Assembly (NCBI GenBank): GCA_949296355.1
Contig: CASFPS010000010.1
Location: 1-64,000, forward strand
DNA from: an uncultured bacterium
GTDB lineage: Bacteria; Cyanobacteriota; Vampirovibrionia; Gastranaerophilales; Gastranaerophilaceae
Length of the DNA stretch: 64,000 bases
Direction: 5' to 3'
Shown here: one piece after another, positions 51,267 through 59,721 of the stretch
How positions within the stretch are numbered: position 1 is the first letter of the stretch
How the letters are laid out: the number at the start of each line of letters is the position of its first letter
Translations under genes and position numbers: made by a program
Notes under the pieces: model-generated
What the model was told of the DNA's origin: nothing
What the model saw: the letters and a program-made list of their open reading frames with translations, nothing else
Database searches by the model: none

Positions 51267-52631
51267 ATGCGTCAGAAACCAAAAGAACAGGACAGGATGG
51301 AGCGCCGCCATAATTTTCTTCCGGTAGAAGAAAATTTTACACCTGAACAGGTGAAGGAGGAAGCTTCAAGATGTTTGAGCTGTAAAAATCCGAGATGTGT
51401 AAAAGGATGCCCGGTTAACATTGATATTCCGGGATTTATTAAGGCTTTAAAAGAAGATAAACTGGATGAAGCAGGAGAGATTATAAGAAATACAAGTATG
51501 CTTCCTTCTGTATGCGGCAGAGTTTGCCCGCAGGAAAGACAGTGCGAGGGACAGTGTGTTCTCGGAATCAAAGGAGAAGCTGTTGCAATAGGTGCTCTGG
51601 AAAGATATGTCGGCGATAATACTTCTGCAAAACCTGTAGAAATAGTACCTTCCGGAAAAAAGGTTGCAATAGTAGGCTCAGGATGTGCAGGTATTACCGC
51701 TGCTTCCGATTTAAGAAAAGCCGGTCATGATGTAACGATTTTTGAAGCTCTTCACGAGTTTGGCGGAGTTTTAAGATACGGAATCCCGCCTTTCAGACTT
51801 CCGAGAACGGTTCTTGACAGAGAAATCAATAACCTTAAAGATATGGGCGTTAAGTTCGAAAAAAATGTTATAGTAGGCAAGTCCATTACGCTTAAGCAGC
51901 TTAAAGAAGACGGATATGATGCAATATTTATCTGCTCAGGCGCCGGACTTCCCAAGATGATGAATATACCGGGTGAAAATCTGAACGGAGTTTATTCCGC
52001 AAACGAGTTTTTAACAAGAGTAAATTTGATGCATGCAAATGAAAAAGATTCTGCAACTCCTTTAAGAGTCGGAAAGTCAGTTGCCGTAATCGGCGGCGGC
52101 AATGTAGCAATGGATGCAGCAAGAACCGCTGTCAGAGTAGGTTTTGAAAAGGTTTATATTGTTTATAGAAGAACAGAGGCTGAACTTCCTGCCCGTCTGG
52201 AAGAAATTCGTCACGCTAAAGAAGAGGGCGTGATGTTTCATTTTCTCCATGCACCGGTTGAAATTTACAACAAAGACGGCTATGTAGATGGTATGAAGTT
52301 TGAAATAATGGAGCTTGGCGAACCTGATGAGTCAGGAAGACGCAGACCTATCGGAACAGGACGTTATACTGATTTGGATGTGGATTCTGTAATCGTAGCG
52401 CTGGGTACGGGTCCTAACCCGATTATTCAAAAATCCGCACACACTGACGGCTTGGATTTTGAAGTTGATTCAAAGGGATATTTTACCGTTGATCCTGAGA
52501 CAAGAGAAACTTCTATCCCGACTGTTTATGCCGGCGGTGATGTTGCTCCTGTCGGAGCTTCAAATGCAATAAACGCAATGGGAGCAGGCAAAAAAGCAGC
52601 TAAGGCTATAAATGAATATTTAGCAAAATAA
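51267..52631 (+). CDS. GltD-like NADPH-dependent glutamate synthase small chain / NfnB-type flavoprotein, 454 aa
   Basis: FAD/NAD(P)H oxidoreductase with an N-terminal 4Fe-4S domain (CLSCKNPRCVKGCPV and CGRVCPQERQCEGQC, about 36-105), FAD motif VAIVGSGCAGITAASDLRKAG, NADP motif VAVIGGGNVAMDAARTAVR and the final YAGGDVAPVG. GltB (large chain) and NfnA are not adjacent, so this may be a stand-alone GltA-type electron-transfer enzyme. Start ATG 51267 behind AAGGAG; an upstream ATG-less extension from 51219 is not used. Confidence 0.9.
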   Translation: MRQKPKEQDRMERRHNFLPVEENFTPEQVKEEASRCLSCKNPRCVKGCPVNIDIPGFIKALKEDKLDEAGEIIRNTSMLPSVCGRVCPQERQCEGQCVLGIKGEAVAIGALERYVGDNTSAKPVEIVPSGKKVAIVGSGCAGITAASDLRKAGHDVTIFEALHEFGGVLRYGIPPFRLPRTVLDREINNLKDMGVKFEKNVIVGKSITLKQLKEDGYDAIFICSGAGLPKMMNIPGENLNGVYSANEFLTRVNLMHANEKDSATPLRVGKSVAVIGGGNVAMDAARTAVRVGFEKVYIVYRRTEAELPARLEEIRHAKEEGVMFHFLHAPVEIYNKDGYVDGMKFEIMELGEPDESGRRRPIGTGRYTDLDVDSVIVALGTGPNPIIQKSAHTDGLDFEVDSKGYFTVDPETRETSIPTVYAGGDVAPVGASNAINAMGAGKKAAKAINEYLAK

Positions 52632-52650
52632 AATTAATAAGTTAAAAAAG

Positions 52651-52679
52651 TTTACAAGACTTTTATTTTATGATATAGT
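52651..52679 (+). promoter_or_regulatory. Promoter of pilT
   Basis: TTTACA at 52651-52656, 17-bp spacer, TATAGT at 52674-52679. Leader of about 88 nt. Confidence 0.65.
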
Positions 52680-52773
52680 TTTTATGTAAAAGAGTGCTAA
52701 AAGGGTGATTATAATTTCTGATAGTTTTCAAGAGTCGTAATTTCCCCCAAGTGCAAAAAATGAGGGCTTTTTA

Positions 52774-53844
52774 ATGCTTATAGAAAAATATTTGGAAGTT
52801 GTTGTTAAACAAAGAGGATCAGACTTACACATTTCTGCCGGTCTGCCTCCTGTCGTTCGTATAGACGGTAACCTCCAGAGAATGGATGTTCCTGCTCTTA
52901 AACCCGAAGAAGTCGAATTGCTTTTATTCCCGATGCTGAATAAAGAACAAAGACGTAAGCTTGAACAAGACTGGGAATTAGACTTTTCATACGGCATTCA
53001 GGGACTTAGCCGTTTCAGGGTTAATATTTATAAAGACAGAGGAAATTATGCGGCTGCATTCCGTGTAATTGCTTCAAAAGTTCCGTCTTTTAAAGAATTA
53101 GGCTTATCAGATACAGTAAGAAAGATTTCTGAAAAACCGCGCGGATTGGTTCTGGTAACAGGTCCTACCGGTTCAGGTAAATCAACTACACTTGCTGCAA
53201 TGATTAACTATATTAATGAAACACGTTCAGAACACATTTTGACGATTGAAGACCCTATCGAATTTATTCACCCGTCAAAACGTTCTATCATTCACCAGAG
53301 AGAATTAGGTCAGGATACAAGAAGTTTTGCTAACGCTCTTAAATCAGCACTTCGTGAAGACCCTGATATCATTCTGGTTGGTGAGATGCGTGACTTGGAT
53401 ACAATTCGTTTGGCATTGACTGCTGCAGAAACAGGTCACTTAGTATTTGGTACCCTGCACACCTCTTCTGCTTCACAAACAATTGACCGTATTATTGACG
53501 TATTTCCGGAAGGTCAGCAGCAGCAGGTTCGTGTACAGCTTTCTAACTCATTAGTTGCTGTATTCTCTCAAACCTTACTTCCGCTTCTTCAGGCAGACGG
53601 TACGAAGAGCGGTCGAGTTATGGCTCAGGAAGTCATGCTTGTTATCCCTGCTATTGCTAACCTGATTCGTGAAGCAAAAGCAGCTCAAATATATTCAACA
53701 ATGCAAACTAACTCAGGGTTCGGTATGCAGACTCTTGAGATGTCTCTCAGAGATTTGTATATGAGAAAGAAAATTACTCTTGAGGATGCTCTGGCTCGTT
53801 CAAGCAGACCGGAGGAATTCAAGAGAGGTTTGCAGAACTCATAA
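52774..53844 (+). CDS. pilT: Type IV pilus retraction ATPase PilT, 356 aa
   Basis: Hexameric motor for pilus retraction and twitching. N-terminal PAS-like domain with RGSDLHISAG, Walker A TGPTGSGKSTTLAAMINY, Asp box ILTIEDPIEF, Walker B DPDIILVGEMRD, His box LVFGTLHTSSA and the PilT-type C-terminus AIANLIRE (AIRNLIRE motif). TGAGGG before the ATG. Monocistronic. Together with the prepilin it supports functional type IV pili, the likely output of the chemosensory block. Confidence 0.96.
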   Translation: MLIEKYLEVVVKQRGSDLHISAGLPPVVRIDGNLQRMDVPALKPEEVELLLFPMLNKEQRRKLEQDWELDFSYGIQGLSRFRVNIYKDRGNYAAAFRVIASKVPSFKELGLSDTVRKISEKPRGLVLVTGPTGSGKSTTLAAMINYINETRSEHILTIEDPIEFIHPSKRSIIHQRELGQDTRSFANALKSALREDPDIILVGEMRDLDTIRLALTAAETGHLVFGTLHTSSASQTIDRIIDVFPEGQQQQVRVQLSNSLVAVFSQTLLPLLQADGTKSGRVMAQEVMLVIPAIANLIREAKAAQIYSTMQTNSGFGMQTLEMSLRDLYMRKKITLEDALARSSRPEEFKRGLQNS

Positions 53845-53860
53845 AAAAGTTAAACACAAG

Positions 53861-53887
53861 AAAAGACGAGTTTATCTCGTCTTTTTT
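53861..53887 (+). terminator. Terminator after pilT
   Basis: AAAAGACGAG / CTCGTCTTTT stem with a 4-nt loop and further T. Confidence 0.92.
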
Positions 53888-53905
53888 ATTGCTAAAATAT
53901 TGATT

Positions 53906-53934
53906 TTTACAAGTGTTTATACTACATTTATTAT
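53906..53934 (+). promoter_or_regulatory. Promoter of pckA
   Basis: TTTACA at 53906-53911, 17-bp spacer, TATTAT at 53929-53934; AAAGGAGG precedes the ATG at 53974. Confidence 0.7.
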
Positions 53935-53973
53935 TGTACAGAGAAAAGCTTTTTAAAAAGGAGGAAGCATTCT

Positions 53974-55572
53974 ATGGAAACATACGGAATAGAAAAATTT
54001 GGTATTATAGGACCAAAAGCAGTTTATCGTAATTTAACTCCTGCTCAATTAACAGAAGCTGCATTACGCAGAGGTGAAGGCTCATTGAGCAATACCGGCG
54101 CACTTGTTGTAACGACAGGTAAATACACCGGACGTTCACCTAAGGACAAATTTATTGTTGATACTGAAACAATTCACAATGAAATTGCTTGGGGTAAAGT
54201 TAACCGCCCTATAAGCAGAGAAAAATTTAACTCAATCAAGGGTAAGATTGCATCTTACTTACAAAACCGTGAAATCTTTATTTTTGATGGTTTTGCAGGT
54301 GCAGACAAAACTTACACCCAAAAATTCAGAGTAATCAACGAACTTGCAAGCCAGAATTTGTTTATTCACCAGTTGTTAATCAGACCGACTGCTGAAGAAT
54401 TAGCAAACTACGGCGAAGCAGATTACACAATTCTTTGCGCTCCTGGATTCAAATGTGATCCGGAAGTTGACGGTGTAAATTCAGAAGCTTGCATTGCAAT
54501 CGACTATGAAGCACATGAAATCATTATTTGCGGTTCACAATACGCAGGTGAAATCAAAAAATCTGTATTTGCAACTATGAACTATGTAATGACTAAGAAG
54601 AATGTTCTTCCTATGCACTGCTCGGCAAATATGGATCCTGTAACTCACGAAACTGCTGTATTCTTCGGTCTTTCAGGAACAGGTAAAACAACTCTATCAG
54701 CAGATCCTAACCGTAAGTTAATTGGTGATGACGAACACGGCTGGTCTCCTGACGGTGTATTTAACTTTGAAGGCGGATGCTACGCAAAATGTATCAACCT
54801 TTCTGCTGAACATGAACCGGAAATTTATAATGCAATTAAGTTCGGTTCACTTGTAGAAAACGTTGTTATGAATCCTGAAACAAGAGAATTTGATTTCAAT
54901 GACGGTTCATTGACTGAAAACACACGTGTAGGCTATCCGATTAACTACATTGATAATGCTCAAATCCCTTCAATGGGCGGGATTCCAAAAGTTGTTATCT
55001 TCTTAACAGCAGATGCATTCGGTGTATTACCTCCAATTTCAAGATTGGATAAGAATGCTGCAATGTACCACTTTGTAACCGGCTTTACTTCTAAATTAGC
55101 TGGTACAGAAAGAGGCGTAACTGAACCGCAGCCAACATTCTCAACATTGTTCGGCGAACCGTTCATGCCGATGGATGCTTCAGTTTATGCTAAGATGCTC
55201 GGTGAAAAGCTTGAAAAATACGGCACTAAAGTATACTTGGTTAACACAGGATGGGCTGGCGGCTCTGCTTCATCAGGTGCAAAACGTATGAAATTGGCTT
55301 ACACAAGAGCTATGGTAACTGCTGCATTGAACGGCTCATTTGATAATGTAGAATTCAAACACCATGACGTATTCAATGTAGATTATCCTACATCTTGTCC
55401 TGATGTACCTTCTGAAATGCTTGATGCAAGAGGTATGTGGGCAGATAAGAATGCTTATGATGAAGCTGCTAACAAGCTTGCTCAAATGTTTGCAGACAAC
55501 TTTGCCGCTAAATATCCAAATATGCCGGCTGAAATTGTTAATGCAGGTCCTAGAGCAACTGCTAACGTATAA
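53974..55572 (+). CDS. pckA: Phosphoenolpyruvate carboxykinase (ATP), 532 aa
   Basis: Interconverts oxaloacetate and PEP using ATP/ADP; in fermenters often runs toward oxaloacetate. Diagnostic segments: TGRSPKDKFIVD, RPTAEELANYGE, LPMHCSANM, P-loop GLSGTGKTTLS, LIGDDEHGWS, FEGGCYAKCINL, and NTRVGYPI. Length is typical. Codon use is cleaner and more biased than in neighbours, consistent with high expression. Own promoter and terminator. Confidence 0.97.
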   Translation: METYGIEKFGIIGPKAVYRNLTPAQLTEAALRRGEGSLSNTGALVVTTGKYTGRSPKDKFIVDTETIHNEIAWGKVNRPISREKFNSIKGKIASYLQNREIFIFDGFAGADKTYTQKFRVINELASQNLFIHQLLIRPTAEELANYGEADYTILCAPGFKCDPEVDGVNSEACIAIDYEAHEIIICGSQYAGEIKKSVFATMNYVMTKKNVLPMHCSANMDPVTHETAVFFGLSGTGKTTLSADPNRKLIGDDEHGWSPDGVFNFEGGCYAKCINLSAEHEPEIYNAIKFGSLVENVVMNPETREFDFNDGSLTENTRVGYPINYIDNAQIPSMGGIPKVVIFLTADAFGVLPPISRLDKNAAMYHFVTGFTSKLAGTERGVTEPQPTFSTLFGEPFMPMDASVYAKMLGEKLEKYGTKVYLVNTGWAGGSASSGAKRMKLAYTRAMVTAALNGSFDNVEFKHHDVFNVDYPTSCPDVPSEMLDARGMWADKNAYDEAANKLAQMFADNFAAKYPNMPAEIVNAGPRATANV

Positions 55573-55590
55573 GTTAATTTTATTTAATTT

Positions 55591-55626
55591 AAACCGGCGC
55601 CGTAAGATTTTACGGCGCCGGTTTTA
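55591..55626 (+). terminator. Terminator after pckA
   Basis: Perfect 15-bp stem AAACCGGCGCCGTAA / TTACGGCGCCGGTTT, 4-nt loop, T tail. Confidence 0.95.
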
Positions 55627-55659
55627 TTACATTTATTACAAATTAATACTACAAAATGT

Positions 55660-55851
55660 ATATTTTGTTACTTTTTTTAATTTATATATCTTCATTTTTT
55701 CTTCTTTGTTTTTCAAAGAAGAAAAAATGAAGCAAAAAAGAAGAAATATTGTTGTTTTGAATGCTCTTCGAGCATAGGATTGAACGGCTGATGCGGGCAA
55801 AGCCCGCACATTGCCCCTCGCTAAAAACACTCGGGAGGGCTTCGCCGCTGT
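55660..55851 (-). repeat. 192-bp element with triplex potential, copy 1 (inverted)
   Basis: About 95% identical by eye to 56597-56788 in opposite orientation. On the minus strand: GC-rich hairpin GCGGGC/GCCCGC, hairpin TGCTC/GAGCA, pyrimidine tract TTTCTTCTTTTTT, then an 18-19-bp hairpin CTTCATTTTTTCTTCTTTG / CAAAGAAGAAAAAATGAAG with a 5-nt loop (55690-55732). No protein-coding signal. Confidence 0.9.
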
Positions 55852-56596
55852 TAGAAATTATTATATGGTAGTCGGGGTAGTAGTGTGGAGCTTGCTCCAC
55901 AACTATTGTGTAAGTTATTGTAGGGCTTTTTTATTCCGGTGGGAACGCTAACGCTTTTCCCACCCTACTACTATATTTACTTAATATCATACTGAACTTA
56001 CCAGTTTGGAGTCATTGCGGGGGTAAATATTTGGACTGGTAAGTTTAACTTACCAGTTTGAGGTCATTGCGGGGGTAAATATTTGGACTGGTAAGTTTAA
56101 CTTACCAGTAGATTCGTGGCAATCCATATTGTTATCGTTGGGTTTCACCCAACCTACAATTTTATAACACGTGTTGCGCCGCGAGCGTGTTATGCGTCAG
56201 CATAACAATAGCGAGAACCTGCAGGCTTTGCCTGCAACAGCCATTCAGACAACGCTCGTAAGAGCGTAGAAAACAATTGCGTGATTTCTCTTTCTTTTCG
56301 TCCTTTTCTTTCTCTTTATATCGCAATAAAAGAGAAAGAAAAGGACAAATAAAATAGAAAAGATAAAAAGTAAATAGGTCGGGCTAAAGCCCGACAATAA
56401 CTGTGTTTACAGGCTGGGAAGAGTGTTAGTAGTAGCGTTCCCACCGGAATAGAAAAGCCCTACAATAACTTACACAATGGTTGTGGAGCAAGCTCCACAC
56501 TACTGCTTCCCCCCAACATAAAACAGTTATTGTTGGGTTAGTAAACCCAACCTACATTTTTATAATTAACTCGTGGCGTAAAATTTGCTAAATATG
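55852..56596. repeat. 745-bp repeat-filled interior between the inverted copies
   Basis: No gene. Contains GTAG-footed GTGGAGCTTGCTCCAC hairpin (55880-55902), GGTGGGAA hairpin (55938-55968), three GCGGGGGTAAAT / CTTACCAGT modules (55990-56115), REP hairpins at 56137-56157, 56378-56395 and 56532-56555, a divergent copy of the triplex element (56165-56346), and TGTGGAGCAAGCTCCACA (56481-56500). Confidence 0.85.
56165..56346 (+). repeat. Divergent copy of the triplex-potential element
   Basis: Same order of parts as 56597-56788 but different sequence: GC hairpin TGCAGGCTTTGCCTGCA (56219-56236), hairpin ACGCTCGTAAGAGCGT (56252-56267), pyrimidine tract TTTCTCTTTCTTTTC (56285-56299), then a perfect 18-bp hairpin (56300-56317 with 56329-56346, 11-nt loop). 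The stems differ from the other copies by paired changes. Confidence 0.8.
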
Positions 56597-56788
56597 ACAG
56601 TGGCGAAGCCCTCCAGAGCGTTTTTAGCGAGGGGCAATGTGCGGGCTTTGCCCGCAGCAGCCGTTCAATCCTATGCTCGAAGAGCATTCAAAACAACAAT
56701 ATTTCTTCTTTTTTGCTTCATTTTTTCTTCTTTAAATAACAAAGAAGAAAAAATGAAGACATATAAATTAAAAAAAGTAATAAAATAT
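56597..56788 (+). repeat. 192-bp element with triplex potential, copy 2
   Basis: Hairpin GCGGGCTTTGCCCGC (56641-56655), hairpin ATGCTCGAAGAGCAT (56672-56687), pyrimidine tract TTTCTTCTTTTTT (56702-56714), and perfect 18-bp hairpin: 56716-56733 with 56741-56758, loop AAATAAC. The pyrimidine tract runs in the same 5'-3' order as the purine arm and matches it base for base under Hoogsteen T-A and C-G rules. Confidence 0.9.
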
Positions 56789-56804
56789 ACAAAAAATTAT
56801 AAAT

Positions 56805-58321
56805 CTAAGAAGCCTGAGGTCTTATAAACCCTATAGGTTTTCTTGAAGTATCTTTTTTGTCTTTCAAAAAGTCCATCAGGGCTTTATCAAAATCTTCCTG
56901 CGTGATTTTGAAATTTTTAATATCCATAACTGAGTAAGTAGAATTTTCCATTTTTTCAAAAATACCTGCTCTTACAAACCCGTTATTGTGAGCTTCGTTA
57001 ACAATATGTCTTACGTCGGCTCCGGTTGCCTTTATATTAACCAGTTTATCAAGCATGTCATCAATGTTAATGTTTTCATCAAGTTTGCGATTTTGGGTAT
57101 TTATTTTAAAGATTTCTCTCAGCCCTTCTTTATCAGGCGGAGTCACTTCATAGTGCTTACCAAACCTTCCGGAGCGGACAACGGCGCTGTCAAGAGCTTT
57201 AAAGTTATTGGTAGCAGCTATAACAAAAACATCGTCATTTGCATTATCAATATCTGTCATCAGGGTAAGCAGCTGGTTTACAACTTTGTCTCCGTAAACA
57301 TCTTTGCTGTCCCTTGTTCTTGCAACGGCATCAAATTCATCCAGAAAAATAATAGTAGGCTGCTTTTCTTTAGCTTCGTCAAAAAGACTTCTCCAGTTTG
57401 CTTCTGATTCCCCGACCCACTTTGACTCCAAATCAAGCCCGTTGAGGCTTAAAAATTTGCCCCTGCTTCATTTGCTAATGCTCTTGCAATGTGGGTTTTA
57501 CCGGTTCCGGGAGGTCCGTAGAGAATAAATCCGTGATTTAGTTCCATGCCTTCGTATGCGTAAGGATAACGGATAGGATAGATAATATCTTTTTTGAGTG
57601 AATCTTTCAATTCGTGAAGTCCGCCAACCTGCGCAAAAGTAACAGGAGTTGAGGATTTGTGTTTCTTCTGCATAAGCTGGGAGATAGTTTTTTTATTGAT
57701 TTTTTCAATATTTTTATTCGCTTCCGATTCAAAATCAAACGCTCTTGTGAAATTTTTTCTAAACATGCTGAGGTCGGATTTTGGTTCTTCTTTTATTTTA
57801 AGCAAATTGCCGTTAACTGACAGTATATCGTCACGTACTACATAAAAACTTTCTTTTGCCTTAAGAGGATAAGTTTTATTATCTGTAATAAGCGGAACTT
57901 CAAAGTCATTGAGATTTATAACCTCTGTATCGCCCATACTGTTTTTTATAAAACCGAGACAGCCTCCCAGATTTTCGTCAGGTATAAAGAAACCGCGTTT
58001 AATGGCATTTTTGATAAGTCCGGCGTTTTCATACATTTTCTTTGCGCACTCGTGCAGATTTTTCCCTATAAGAATCATATCCCCGAGCTTGAAATTCTGA
58101 AAAATGGACGCGAGTTTATCCTCAAGAGGAATTTGTTTAACAAGAGCTCTTGAAACTTCCGTTGTCCCTCTGAAATTTATCTGAGTCTGATTGTACGTAG
58201 AATTCAGATGATTAAGGTTAATTTCATTAGATTTTACTTCATCCGGAACTTCTTTTTTTGTTTTTAAAAGTACGTTGCTTTGATAGTGGTTTGTTTTTGC
58301 GCTAATCGGGTTGATTCTCAT
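56805..58321 (-). pseudogene. AAA ATPase with N-terminal FRG tag, split by a frameshift
   Basis: Two frames (58321-57449 and 57431-56805) make one ~504-aa AAA protein if one T is added to a five-T run (57451-57455 on the plus strand): ..ALANEAGANF / LSLNGLDLESKWVGESEANW. N-terminus MRINPIS.. and INFRG at 48-52 match the tag of other proteins here. Walker A YGPPGTGKTHIA, Walker B IIFLDEFDAVA, sensor IAATNNF and arginine fingers in VVRSGRFGKHYE are intact, and the CDC48/Bcs1-like fold is complete. It could be a recent mutation, a read error, or a slippage-controlled gene. GAGGAGG precedes the ATG. Confidence 0.75.
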
Positions 58322-58339
58322 AGTATCCTCCTCTTTTTC

Positions 58340-58543
58340 TGGAAAAAGGGCTTGTAAATTCTAAAGAATTTACAAGCCCCGTTAAAAATTTTTATATATA
58401 ATTTGACCTAACAAAGTTGTAAATTCACATTCGCACACCACGATAGAATGACCGGCATAATCACGCGGCATTTCTTAATTGATAGATGCATGTTAAGTGA
58501 ATTAAAGTTAGTCAAATTTATCCCTTTTTTAAAAAATTGTAAC
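58340..58543 (-). ncRNA. Structured leader or small RNA ending in a terminator, upstream of the AAA gene
   Basis: From the expected start near 58543 on the minus strand: a closing stem AATTTGAC-TAAC with GTTA-G-GTCAAATT (one bulge), an inner stem AATTCAC / GTGAATT, small internal hairpins, then a 14-bp terminator ending 21 bases before the AAA ATG. The order aptamer-like fold, terminator, gene fits an attenuator or riboswitch; a free-standing ~200-nt RNA is equally possible. I could not match a known class. A 27-codon frame inside lacks a ribosome site. Confidence 0.55.
58343..58379 (-). terminator. Terminator between the structured RNA and the AAA gene
   Basis: Minus strand GGGCTTGTAAATTC / GAATTTACAAGCCC, loop TTTA, then five T. 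It lies in the 5' leader of the AAA gene. Confidence 0.9.
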
Positions 58544-58549
58544 TTTTAC

Positions 58550-58578
58550 ACTATATATTATGTTTTAAAATCTGTCAA
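58550..58578 (-). promoter_or_regulatory. Strong sigma-70-type promoter for the structured RNA / AAA gene
   Basis: Minus strand TTGACA (58578-58573), 17-bp spacer, TATAGT (58555-58550). Confidence 0.8.
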
Positions 58579-58627
58579 GAGTTTTTTATCAGGTCAGTTG
58601 GATAATATTTAGTCCGGAGAAAAAATT

Positions 58628-58843
58628 TTACCCGACAAGTCCGCCAAATGCCATAACATCTTCATAAGCGGCTCCGGCTTCGAGCATTTCTTCGGCAGTA
58701 AATCCAAACAGAGTAATTGTGTCAATTACTTCGGCTTTGTTGGTAATATTTTTTACAACAGAATCCAGGGCTGATTCTCTTGTCATGTATTTAAATTTGT
58801 CATGAACCCCCAGCTTGAGGCTTCTTCTTTTTGCTTTACCCAT
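58628..58843 (-). CDS. Small conserved-looking protein, 71 aa
   Basis: Unrecognised. Basic N-terminus (MGKAKRRSLKLGVHDKFKY) and an acidic, hydrophobic C-terminal half (FTAEEMLEAGAAYEDVMAFGG). No signal peptide. Its ATG shares a base with the nanK stop, so it is the third gene of the nanE-nanK transcript and coupled to it. No function can be proposed. Confidence 0.65.
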   Translation of the reverse strand: MGKAKRRSLKLGVHDKFKYMTRESALDSVVKNITNKAEVIDTITLFGFTAEEMLEAGAAYEDVMAFGGLVG

Positions 58844-59721
58844 TAATCAGCCCCTCCTTTTAGTGCAAGGAGTGCTGCTCCTATCATGCCTGAATAATTA
58901 CCAGCCTGCGCTAATCTTACAGTTGTCGGCTGGGTAACGATATTTTGGTTAACTTCTTCTTCAACTTTTTTTGTATTTATAAATTGCGCCATTGAGCCTG
59001 AAAGTACAAAACAATCCGGATCAAAAATATTTGCAAGCCCTATTATTCCCTGTGTAATATCGTTTTGCCAGCGCTCAAAAATTTCAATCATTTTTTTGTC
59101 TCCGGCTTTAACCCCGTCTATTACATCATAAGTTGTTACATCTTCTCTGCCTAAAGCTTCCTCGGCATCCCATTTTAATGCATTTCCGGAAGCGTACGCT
59201 TCAAAGCAGTCCCAGCTTCCGCAGGTACATTTTCTTCTTTTATCCGTAAACATCTTGAAATGCATCTCTCCTGCTGCTCCGGATTTTCCTTTAAGAAGCC
59301 GGTCGTTTATAATTATTCCGCCGCCGACTCCTGTCCCGAGAGTCAGCATGACAGAAACCGTTGTTCCTTTTGACGCTCCGATTTTATACTCTGCCCAGGC
59401 TGCACAATTTGCATCGTTTTCCAGAAAAACTCTTTTTTTACTTAAATTCCGGAAATCAATAGTTCGATATCCTTTAACAAGATTCCCTGTCGAACCTATA
59501 ACGGCGGTATTTTCATTGTTTACGGAACCCGCGGTTGATATTGCAATAACATCAACTTCATCTTCAAATTTAGAAATCTGATTTTTTAAAGTTTCCTCAA
59601 TGCCTTCAATTGTTTTAGGGGTATGAAATTTGTCAATTTCAGCAATGATGTTCCCGTCTTCATCAACTATTGTGCTGTAAATCTTTGTTCCGCCTATATC
59701 AAATGCTAATGCTTTTTTCAT
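58843..59721 (-). CDS. nanK: ROK-family sugar kinase, probable N-acetylmannosamine kinase NanK, 292 aa
   Basis: Phosphorylates ManNAc (or Glc/GlcNAc). ATP motif FDIGGTKIYSTIVDEDG, substrate loop ENDANCAAWAEYKIG, phosphate-2 TLGTGVGGGIIIND, EMHFKM and the zinc-binding CTCGSWDCFEAYASG (Cys-x-Cys-Gly..Cys) of ROK kinases. The substrate is inferred from nanE, which abuts it (stop TAA next to ATG). Only the N-terminal kinase fold, no HTH, so an enzyme rather than a repressor. Confidence 0.85.
   Translation of the reverse strand: MKKALAFDIGGTKIYSTIVDEDGNIIAEIDKFHTPKTIEGIEETLKNQISKFEDEVDVIAISTAGSVNNENTAVIGSTGNLVKGYRTIDFRNLSKKRVFLENDANCAAWAEYKIGASKGTTVSVMLTLGTGVGGGIIINDRLLKGKSGAAGEMHFKMFTDKRRKCTCGSWDCFEAYASGNALKWDAEEALGREDVTTYDVIDGVKAGDKKMIEIFERWQNDITQGIIGLANIFDPDCFVLSGSMAQFINTKKVEEEVNQNIVTQPTTVRLAQAGNYSGMIGAALLALKGGAD

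Noticed and set aside
55660-56788. Insertion sequence or transposon
   Set aside because: No transposase frame between or near the inverted copies and no obvious target duplication; kept only as an inverted repeat pair.
56585-56827. 80-codon frame in the inverted-repeat copy
   Set aside because: It is simply the element read through; the partner copy has no matching open frame and the stem structure explains the conservation.
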